This document shows, in pieces, positions 8,241 through 16,002 of a stretch of 23,640 nucleotides of DNA. Under the pieces are notes generated by a model, which saw only the letters and a list, made by a program, of their open reading frames with translations, ran no database searches and had not been told where the DNA came from. The stretch is taken from contig CABFPE010000116.1 in NCBI GenBank assembly GCA_900660155.1, positions 1,487,651-1,511,290 of the forward strand, written 5' to 3'. Source of the stretch: Hofstenia miamia. Its lineage: Eukaryota > Xenacoelomorpha > Acoela > Hofsteniidae. Every line of letters starts with the position of its first letter. Position 1 is the stretch's first letter. The position numbers were made by a program, and so were the translations under genes.

Positions 8241-9970
8241 ATAAATTTTAAATTCTTATACTATTCGGAAATTTCAATAAGACTGTCTACAAGAACTCTG
8301 CATTTCTAAAAACTTTCTCCATTTGATTATGTCTTGTAGGATTATTATAATTAAAATCATTGAATTAATAAAAACTCGAATTTTCAAAATAAAGGGACTT
8401 AAGAACCTTATTGACATCTATATTTTAATAAAGAACATTACTGTAAACTATGAAAGGACTTCAGCAACTAGTAATTTCAGTAAGAAGCAAATAATGATTT
8501 CATAAATCTTGCAAAATTATCATAGCATTCATGGATTAAATATAGATGGAGAATGTCTTGTTAATTTTTCAATATATAACAAATGAACCGATGAAGATAA
8601 TTAGGCTTCACATTGCAGTTACATCGGGTGTTATTCTAAAATTTTGCTCACTATTATTTTCATTTGATTTTTTAGGAAAAATATTTAATCAATTATTCCA
8701 TTCTTAATCGCAAACAAATTCCGTGTTTATTGCTACATAGAATTCAACCAATCAAAACTCATGCTTTTCTTCCAATAGCAATACGTCGATTATTTAAATT
8801 TCCATTTTAATCTCACGCAACAAATTATTTAAATAGCTAATATAGAATTCATAGCTTCAGATTAATATTTTGTACAAATTTATTTAGTATTTGATTGCTA
8901 GTATGAATAATTAATTACATTCTTTTAAGTTCATATTTGGGAGATGCGTCCATTTCCGCAGTTAATTTATAATAATTTCTCTATGCATAATTGATTCAGA
9001 ATCGTTGTGGAATTGTTTATTTTAGGCATTAGTGAATTCTCAACTTCATTTTGAATAAATGTATTTTGCAAAGATCAGTTTTTAACATTTTTCTTATTTT
9101 CAAGAATTTCTTAAGTAAAAAAAATTGTTGGAACTACACAAAAATAAAAAATAGTAATTTAAAAAATGCTATTTACAACTTAAAATTGAATATTTTTAAT
9201 TTTTTTAATATTGCGACTTGTAATGAAGAACATAAATATGTAAGAAAGTGATTATCGAACATGAAAAATGAAAAACGTATACGGACGATTTGATTAAATT
9301 GAGTAAGCTATAAATGTCCTCTAATTATAATTTACTAACCATATATTGAATGACCAAAAATACCAGGTCCAAACCAGGCCAAAAACACAAAGAAATATTA
9401 ATTGAAAAATTTGATTGAAGAATTTTTTTTATTCCTTATCATAATTTATTTACAGTTAATGTAAATTTTTAAAATTTATGCAACAATGAACGTATTAAGA
9501 AAATTTGCTATTGGTTTTAAAAAAATTCTATTGAATAACCGCTAGAATTTAATATTTTCATGGTTATAGTAGTAATTTTGTTGATCTTCAGAAAATTCCT
9601 TTAGATTACATGCTATAAATCACGAACATATTAGGATAAAGGAAAAATGTAAACGATATATGCTGGCGTTATTTATTAAATATGTGAACATGTTCAATTG
9701 AAATTTCAAACATATCTAACCTATAAAGTGTATTCTGAGTTGATATTACTCTAGAAACTTTTAAGTAATTTAAAGAAATTGTTTCTGATCTGAATGCAGC
9801 TAAGATTTAGCAATCTTAATAGAATAAAGTTTATGAAATTCAAACAGTTCTGAGTAATAAGTCAAATCTTTAATGAAAGCGTTTGATTATGCTGTTATTT
9901 GGCAATTATAAAGCACCGACTGTTTGAAAATGTGTTCAAACAAACGCGCTTTTATCTCGATTCATTTATA
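8241..9970. other. AT-rich stretch without visible genes
   Basis: Open frames here are short, made of Asn/Lys/Ile/Phe codons and show no family pattern. I see no inverted repeats with clear ends, no microsatellite and no RNA gene. Confidence 0.6.
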
Positions 9971-10040
9971 TGCTGATCGTCCAACTGGTTAAAGTATTAG
10001 CCTCATCAGAGATGAATTTGATTGACACTGTCTTCTATTG
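9971..10040 (+). repeat. Possible tRNA-derived SINE scrap
   Basis: The segment CGTCCAACTGGTTAAAGTAT followed by TAGCCTC resembles the D-arm and anticodon-arm side of a tRNA (pol III A-box region). A weaker match to a B box follows near 10012-10025 (ATGAATTTGATTGAC). The acceptor stem cannot be paired, so it is not a functional tRNA. An old SINE head is a reasonable but unproven reading. Confidence 0.3.
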
Positions 10041-10780
10041 TTCACTTGTGTCTATTGGATTTCATAATTAGCCAGCAAACACTTGAAGATCAAACTAAGG
10101 GCTTATTTGTCACGTAGGGTAATTACATTTTAGGTCTTCCTCGTATCTGCATCATTTTTGATTGCATAAATTTCTACATGCTTTTTATGGCAGGCATCGA
10201 ATTGGCGCCTAAAAGTTGCTGATAAGTCGTTTTCCTTCTCGACTTGGAGGCAGTCTATTAAATGTTTTAAAAGCTTCTGTACAGCCTAATGATAAACATT
10301 TATCAATATTTCCACTTAGACCACTGCAGAAAGTGTCAATTTGGATAATTCTATAATTGTTATCACATTGGGACACAAAGCACTTATGTCTGTCCCTATT
10401 GAATAACAAGTAAATGGCTATTTTTCCCAGTAGGCTAGTTCAATGAAGTAAAAGCTAATTTTAATAGACGTATAATATGCCCTGCTTTGTTTACTTTTCG
10501 ATTTTGTTGTTAAAAGTAAGCCAGCATGGTTTTGTTCCTATTATTAGATTTATAAATACTTCATTTAAATTAATGTAAAGCTTTAACGCCGATAATGTGT
10601 TTAGACAGCCTAACCTTACAATCAAAGAATGGGTGTTTGTTCGAAATAATAGCAGGAATAAAATGGTATGATCCATTTGTGTTGTGATATCTTGCTAAAA
10701 TATCGGCGTCTCTTTATAAATTTTATATGAAAGTAAAATCTTTATCACTAATAGTTACTGCTAACACTTAAAATTTCTCA
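10041..10780. other. Non-coding stretch
   Basis: A minus-strand frame at 10409-10209 (66 codons) has more balanced composition than its surroundings, with several Cys and Gly codons. It matches no family I recognise and no splice context supports it. Nothing else is visible. Confidence 0.4.

Positions 10781-10813
<33 letters not shown>
10781..10813. repeat. (AAT)n microsatellite
   Basis: About eleven AAT units lie downstream, in minus-strand terms, of the retrotransposon frame ending at 10955, and may be its simple-repeat tail. Confidence 0.9.
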
Positions 10814-10954
10814 TAATTCTTTTGTTTTTTTACAAATCAAGTGATTAACACTTATGAAGAATTAAAACACTAATTTAAATTAACTTGGTTCTGAAAAAAT
10901 ATTTTGTCTTGGTTTCAAAAGTTTATTGTCCTTGATGATATAAATAATTGTTTT

Positions 10955-11650
10955 TCATCGTTCAATAGCTTTGTTATAGCTTATAGACTTTGTCCTATAA
11001 TTTGATAAGTAGTTGGATCTTCTTCCTTTTAGTGAAATTTTTAATGATTTTTTAAATTTATTGAAATTTCGTTCTTCTTTAATATCTGGAGGGAGTTTGT
11101 TCCATAAATCAATTGTAAAATTAGTAAATGATTTTTCAAAGATTTTCTTTTTAAATTTGATTTTGTGATAAGTCTTAGTTCGCTTGTGTATATTTTTCTG
11201 TAATTCTACTGAAGGTCTTTTCCAAAATAGTAAGAGGCAATTTAATTTTAAAAGGCATTCTAATGATTCGATATTATGTTTTTCTAATATTTTATATATA
11301 TATATTGAAAAGTGAAATTTCAAAAAATTGTTACTATTAATAAATATTTTGAAATAATTGACTATAGCATCATCGTTGTCACATAAATTCCCAAGAAGGA
11401 GCTGTGATTTGGGAAATTTTGTTTTGAGGGTTGGGCCATAGAATTTTTTTAGTTGGATTATTTTAGTAGAATGATAGTTATGTAGTATATTTTGATTAAA
11501 TGATATTATCAGTATTCTGTGAAGGTAATTTACTGCATGAAGTTTATAGGTTTCACGACTTTCCATTGTAATGTACCAACTGATAAATCTGATGAAATAC
11601 TTATGAGTATTTGGGTATGATTTAAAATTTTTTTTGAAGAAAATGGACAA
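10955..11650 (-). CDS. C-terminal remnant of a non-LTR retrotransposon ORF
   Basis: This 231-codon frame is uninterrupted. Its last third (residues about 157-208) has the C-terminal tail pattern of CR1/Jockey/RTE-like ORF2 proteins: an R-x-KTYHKIKFKKK basic segment, then FTIDLWNKLPPDI (178-190) and a lysine-rich helix NFNKFKKSLKISL. The earlier part is rich in Asn, Ile and Lys and shows no recognisable reverse-transcriptase YxDD or endonuclease motif. It is therefore a 5'-truncated copy, and the first ATG need not be a real start. About 140 bases after the stop the sequence enters an (AAT)n tract. The motif FHFSIYIYK at 112-120 has a counterpart in the relic at 11983-12310, so the two belong to related families. 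Confidence 0.55.
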   Translation of the reverse strand: MSIFFKKNFKSYPNTHKYFIRFISWYITMESRETYKLHAVNYLHRILIISFNQNILHNYHSTKIIQLKKFYGPTLKTKFPKSQLLLGNLCDNDDAIVNYFKIFINSNNFLKFHFSIYIYKILEKHNIESLECLLKLNCLLLFWKRPSVELQKNIHKRTKTYHKIKFKKKIFEKSFTNFTIDLWNKLPPDIKEERNFNKFKKSLKISLKGRRSNYLSNYRTKSISYNKAIER

Positions 11651-11928
11651 TTTAATTCGCGTTTAAGGTTTACATAAATTCGTAAGTCTCTCATATGCAG
11701 ACTAAGTCAATCATTTCTTGACAATGTTAATATGCTTAAGAATATGAATAAGCCCTCATCTGAATTTTACACTCTAAGTCGATATGAGATTGAAAACAGT
11801 GAAATTTTTTATGTGAAAATCTTTCATAAAAAAGCCTTGCATAATAAAAATATTATTAATAAATAAGAGCCAAGGCAATATATTTGCAAAAAGATACAAT
11901 TATACTAGAAACTAAGTATATAATATAT

Positions 11929-11970
11929 AATAATAATAATAATATTAATAATAATAATAATAATAATAAT
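11929..11970. repeat. (AAT)n microsatellite
   Basis: AAT units with one ATT interruption lie directly past the 3' end, in minus-strand terms, of the retrotransposon relic ending at 11983. Confidence 0.9.
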
Positions 11971-11982
11971 GAATGTGTGTGG

Positions 11983-12310
11983 CTATGTATTCGGTGAACT
12001 CAGTGTAAGAAATCGGTAAATGTGTTTAGCATGCTTGTGTCTCCAATTGTGCTTTATCGGTGTAAAAGCGGAATTTTTTTCTAAATTTTTTGTAATTTTT
12101 TCTACTCTAATCTCATTTTCTAAATTATTCCAAATCTTAGAAACTGCTCGATGAAAACTAGGATAGGAAATACTGATGCAAATAAATGCATGTGATCATG
12201 GACTTCCTTTTAAGTAATTATCAAGAAAAATTGATTCTCAGCCATATTTATACTTAAATAAAATTGAAGCTACATGGAATTGTACTTGATATAGCGCGGA
12301 TAATATATTA
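11983..12310 (-). pseudogene. Second minus-strand non-LTR retrotransposon tail, broken
   Basis: On the minus strand, from about 12310, the frame reads SALYQVQFHVASILFKYKYG, then a stop, FLDNYLKGSP, a second stop, and from 12195 FICISISYPSFHRAVSKIWN followed by NLENEI and a lysine-rich stretch. The SKIWNNL motif and following helix match the ORF2 tails at 6068 and 10955. A final stop lies at 11983-11985 and an (AAT)n tract follows within 15 bases. Two in-frame stops show it is dead. The assignment rests on this C-terminal pattern alone. Confidence 0.55.
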
Positions 12311-12710
12311 CTTTCATCTGTATTCACAAACATGATCATGTTTACATGCAAAATTTAATGTTTTTAATGACCAATTAAAAGTTTTTAATAATAAATACCT
12401 GCTTTTGTATTAATGTTAATACATAAAAACGAACAATAACGTAATTTCGATATACAAAATGTATTCAATAATTGGACGTGATAATCTAGTTCAAATTTTC
12501 TGAGGTGGTATAAGTATTAAATTTTTGTAGAAGAAATTTATCAAATTTTAAATCGTTGTCAATATCAGCACCTAAATAACATGATCACTTTGTTTTATTG
12601 AAACATTGTTAACAATTAATTCGATCTTGTTTGTTATTTTTTTACGGAATTGAGGGAAAATATAACGAATTACGTATTTTTAATATTAATTTTTAATTGA
12701 TTGGAGGAGA

Positions 12711-12792
12711 AATAATAATAGTAATTATTATTATTTTTATTATTATTAGTGTTATTATAATTATAATAATAATAATAATAATAATAATATTT
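12711..12792. repeat. Compound (AAT/ATT)n microsatellite
   Basis: AAT runs flank an inner ATT run, giving an 82-bp tract that could fold on itself. No retrotransposon tail was recognised beside it. Confidence 0.85.
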
Positions 12793-13152
12793 ATAGCATA
12801 TCTATATGGATTTTAAATAATATTGTATATTTTCCAGATTTTTTATTAATATGCTATTTAAGTCAAAATTTCGTATGAAGAATGAGTTCTTTTAATAATC
12901 GTTTATTGTATGGTTCACATATTGCAAATACTGCATATGCAAATTTTTAAGAAATATGATAAATTTGGTTCTGATATTACCTTATTAATTGCCTTAAGCA
13001 ACGTTTTCAAGTTGCAGTATTACTTAGCGCCAGTCACCTAATTTTAACACTATATTGTATGTAAATACAAAAAAATTTTCAAAAAATTGTAAGAAAAAAT
13101 AGTTTGCATATTGTCTTTAAAAATAGTTTAAATAGGAATTTTCATGACGAGC

Positions 13153-13189
<37 letters not shown>

Positions 13190-13754
13190 TTTGGTACATA
13201 CTTGTTTCACCACTTAGTCTTCAAATCATGAGGTACTTTTTATAGACTTTCAATATTTACATGTCTTTAAAGCTTATTATTTTGCTATCAATTTTGCAAA
13301 AAAACAAAATATAGGTTACTTTGAAGAATTGATAAATATTTAATACACCATACCTCACAGCACTTGTGTGTTACTCAAGTGAAAATCAAAAATATAAATA
13401 CTGTCTGCATCTAAAGCTTTACTACTATACATTCCAAAGCGTTATCTAGAAAGTCGTAAATTGGAAAAATTACTTGTAAAGTAAAGCTAACATAGTACTA
13501 TGGTCTTCATAAAATCTACAATTGTTTAAAGCAAATAATTTTCCCTTTGACCGAAAAGAAATAAAACTAATCCCTTGAAGAATTTCCTTGTCTAGAAAAT
13601 TTAAAATTTTAACTTTTTTACTAGAAAAATTTACTTCAAGCACGTAAAGTTTACAAAATTATAGTATACATGTATTGTATTAAAATATATTTTTGTGAGA
13701 AGACTAATGATAATAACAAGCAGTGTTAGATACTTGTGTTAACTTTGAGCTGCT
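12793..13754. other. AT-rich stretch upstream of the orphan frame
   Basis: Apart from a (TA)n tract at 13156-13184 I see no gene, no repeat with clear ends and no conserved-looking block here. Confidence 0.5.
13156..13184. repeat. (AT)n microsatellite
   Basis: A pure AT tract of about 29 bases. Confidence 0.92.
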
Positions 13755-13931
13755 CTAGCATGGTGTATTTTGTTGGGCCAAGATTCCCACCTCGCCAATT
13801 ATGTCTTTCATATCCTTAGCATCAATAAGACACTTTTCTAAATATTTTTGCAAGACAAATGCATTATTTATCATAGAGCTCTTACAGTTGTCGATTTTTT
13901 TATGCGTCCAAAAGAATGTTTGAATCTCCTT
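13755..13931 (-). CDS. Orphan open frame or candidate terminal exon
   Basis: A 58-codon frame lies on the minus strand, directly after a TAG that would serve as an AG splice acceptor (AAAAATTTAG). It ends at TAG (13755-13757). The product has a mixed, protein-like composition (FFWTHKKIDNC, then VLQKYLEKCLIDAKDMKDII, GEVGILAQQ), clearly unlike the Asn/Lys/Phe-only frames around it, and much of it could form an amphipathic helix. I do not recognise the family. It could be a 3'-terminal exon of a minus-strand gene starting elsewhere, or a scrap of a transposon protein. No upstream exon was identified. Confidence 0.25.
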   Translation of the reverse strand, partial: KEIQTFFWTHKKIDNCKSSMINNAFVLQKYLEKCLIDAKDMKDIIGEVGILAQQNTPC

Positions 13932-14490
13932 CTAAATTTTTGAAAAGAACAAATAAGGCCAAAAAATTTTTCACTTGTACTAACTCCTCAAAATTCAAAA
14001 ATTAAAAACATTTGTAACAATGACTGTGTGGGAAAATTTTAAAAAAGCATCCAACCTAAATAACAGCTTAATTTAACATGGCAAACTGATGTTTCAACGC
14101 ATACTATACATTTGAATACCTTACTATAGTTTAAGAATAATTACTAAAATATTATTATTACTTCTTTACTAATTGAAGCACAACAGGAAAATCATTTAAT
14201 GTATCCATTAAAAATTTAACTAATATATTAATGGATTCAAATTATTGTTCGTATGTGTGCACACAGTAATATATATAATTACTGTTTAATTTCTGTATAA
14301 AATACTTTAGATCAGACTAAGTGTCGTCTATCTAAATTGACAGAAGTTGACAAATAGCATAAGCAAATTTGATACAGTTCTCCCCATGTCAATTAACTAA
14401 TAACGTACATATATTCAGTACGCACAAAGAACACACGTAGCTTTACACCATCATCACTATTTTGTAGCAGCATGACTGAGTGACTTGTGC
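13932..14490. other. Region upstream of FoxQ2
   Basis: No gene is seen. A near-palindrome lies at 14264-14284 (CAGTAAT...ATTACTG), with a GTGTGCACAC palindrome just before it. Distal control elements of FoxQ2 could lie here but none can be named. Confidence 0.4.
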
Positions 14491-14497
14491 TGTTTAT
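14491..14497 (+). promoter_or_regulatory. Candidate forkhead-binding site (TGTTTAT)
   Basis: TGTTTAT fits the forkhead core TRTTTAY and lies about 130 bases before the inferred FoxQ2 transcription start. A second core lies exactly 30 bases further on. Binding is inferred from the motif only. Confidence 0.35.
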
Positions 14498-14520
14498 TCA
14501 CCAGTCCGCTTTCAAGTAAT

Positions 14521-14527
14521 TGTTTAC
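14521..14527 (+). promoter_or_regulatory. Candidate forkhead-binding site (TGTTTAC)
   Basis: TGTTTAC is the optimal forkhead core. It overlaps the end of a homeodomain-type TAATTG (14518-14523) and lies 100 bases upstream of the inferred start site. With the site at 14491 it could serve autoregulation or control by another Fox protein. Confidence 0.4.
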
Positions 14528-14543
14528 AATCTCTTTTTTTCAT

Positions 14544-14553
14544 TAGCCAATCA
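14544..14553 (+). promoter_or_regulatory. CCAAT box of the FoxQ2 promoter
   Basis: TTAGCCAATC is a full NF-Y-type CCAAT context and lies about 74 bases upstream of the inferred transcription start, the usual distance. Confidence 0.5.
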
Positions 14554-14587
14554 AATTTACGCAATCGGCTTTTAAAGTTTGGTTCTT

Positions 14588-14623
14588 TATAATAATTGTG
14601 ACGATTTAACATTTTAATTCACT
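14588..14623 (+). promoter_or_regulatory. FoxQ2 core promoter: TATA-like box and initiator
   Basis: TATAAT (14588-14593) precedes an initiator-like TTCACT (14618-14623). The spacing from the TATA-like box to the initiator A at 14621 is 33 bases, close to the normal 30. This predicts a short 5' UTR of about 29 bases before the ATG at 14650. Confidence 0.45.
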
Positions 14624-14649
14624 TTAAAGAGCTGGTCTCCTAATTAACT

Positions 14650-15522
14650 ATGATTTCTTATCCAAATCCTGTATTCCCGCCTACAAACTGCTCACCAACT
14701 TCAAACAAGATGCCAAGTTTTCTAAGAAACTCATTTATGACAAATCATTCTCCGGCTTTGTCCTATTCAAACAGCAATATATTTGCGGCAGCGGCAACAA
14801 ACTTTTTCCTGAGAAATGGGCAGTCAGATGCCATGCCCTTGTTGTCATACTATCTGGGATTCGACTCCCAACCTAGTAATGTAAATCCGTTTTCGTATGG
14901 TGCTGGATTTGTTCATGAAGAACCGAAACCAAATCATAGTTACATTGGGCTCATCTCCATGGCGATTCTGAGCTCTCCTGAAAAGAAACTTGTTCTAAGT
15001 GAAATTTATCAATACATTCTGGAGAATTACGCATACTTCAGAACGAAGGGTCCAGGTTGGCGCAACTCTATTCGTCATAATCTTTCTTTAAACGATTGCT
15101 TCGTTAAAGCAGGGCGCAGTGCGAATGGCAAAGGACATTACTGGGCAATACATTCCGCATGCATTGATGATTTCTCTAAAGGTGATTTCAGAAGGCGCCA
15201 CGCTCAGCGGAAGGTGAGGAAAGCTATGGGATTAAGCATGGCTGACGAGGATTCTGATGGTAATCACTCACCAAACTCTTCTGTTGAGCATCTCGATAAC
15301 TTCACAGACGCGAGTGACAAACCCCCCACTCTAGATCATATTAACGACATGTCTCCAGTGAAACGTTTATATAAAAACTGTTGTGAAGAGACATTATCGG
15401 ACAAAATGCCCGTCGTCCCTATTAGTGGTCCGCATTCACCACCAGCATGCAAAAGACGACGTGGCTTCGACATAGCCAGTCTGCTATCAGACTCTGATCT
15501 TGGCGATGAACATACAGAATAA
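14650..15522 (+). CDS. FoxQ2: Forkhead transcription factor FoxQ2, intronless
   Basis: FoxQ2 proteins are nuclear DNA-binding factors known for patterning the anterior or aboral pole of animal embryos. The 290-residue product has one forkhead domain (about 93-190): HSYIGLISMAILSS (96-109), helix 3 WRNSIRHNLSLNDCF (137-151), then SANGKGHYWAIH (157-168). The stretch GDFRRRHAQRKVRKAMGLS (178-196) right after it is a FoxQ2 hallmark. Near the C-terminus KRRR (268-271), a possible nuclear signal, precedes FDIASLL (273-279), which fits the EH1 motif that recruits Groucho/TLE co-repressors. The start is supported by an in-frame TAA nine bases upstream, an A at -3, and the domain position. The whole gene is one exon, as is common for FoxQ2. 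Base composition is distinctly less AT-rich than the flanks. Repressor activity is inferred from EH1; the class assignment is strong. Confidence 0.95.
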   Translation: MISYPNPVFPPTNCSPTSNKMPSFLRNSFMTNHSPALSYSNSNIFAAAATNFFLRNGQSDAMPLLSYYLGFDSQPSNVNPFSYGAGFVHEEPKPNHSYIGLISMAILSSPEKKLVLSEIYQYILENYAYFRTKGPGWRNSIRHNLSLNDCFVKAGRSANGKGHYWAIHSACIDDFSKGDFRRRHAQRKVRKAMGLSMADEDSDGNHSPNSSVEHLDNFTDASDKPPTLDHINDMSPVKRLYKNCCEETLSDKMPVVPISGPHSPPACKRRRGFDIASLLSDSDLGDEHTE

Positions 15523-15567
15523 ATTTCAATTAAATATAAAATGGTGCAGTACTGAATAGATTAGATT

Positions 15568-15575
15568 TGTAAATA
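15568..15575 (+). promoter_or_regulatory. Candidate Pumilio response element in the FoxQ2 3' UTR
   Basis: TGTAAATA, 46 bases after the stop, fits the Pumilio core UGUANAUA exactly. If it is transcribed it could bind a PUF repressor. Such an 8-mer is not rare in AT-rich DNA, so this is tentative. Confidence 0.3.
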
Positions 15576-15996
15576 TTGTATAATTCCTGTATTTTATGAC
15601 TTATTTTTTACTTTAAAATTTAACAAGTGTCAATCACAGTTGCTATTGTAAGTTGATCTTATTTAATTTAAAGGTCTATATTTTTTAGCACGTTACAATA
15701 TGCAAATTACAGCAAAGGGTGAGCCAGTATCAATTAGTGACCGCAAATATAGTTACCTGATATTATTGTTAGATAATGAGTCTCATAATTGCACTAAATG
15801 GTTGGGTAGAAAGTAGAACTCGATTATTACAGGATCATCTTATTACAATACCAACAAAATCAATTACTCAAGTTGGAATTGTAATTAGTCTTGTTTAAAT
15901 AAGGCGTCGATGGGTCAAATTACTTCAAAATGAAGGTACTAAATTAATTAGTTAAGGCTTTGTTTTCAATTTTTTATTATGTTAATAATTGCGAAG

Positions 15997-16002
15997 AATA
16001 AA
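15997..16002 (+). terminator. Candidate FoxQ2 polyadenylation signal (AATAAA)
   Basis: This is the first canonical AATAAA I noticed well downstream of the stop and would give a 3' UTR of about 0.5 kb. The AATAAA overlapping the stop codon (15518-15523) is too early, and the variant AATATA at 15533-15538 is another option. Confidence 0.3.

Noticed and set aside
8323..9251. Plus-strand frames at 8323-8505 and 9051-9251
   Set aside because: They consist almost only of Ile, Lys, Asn and Phe codons as expected by chance in AT-rich DNA.
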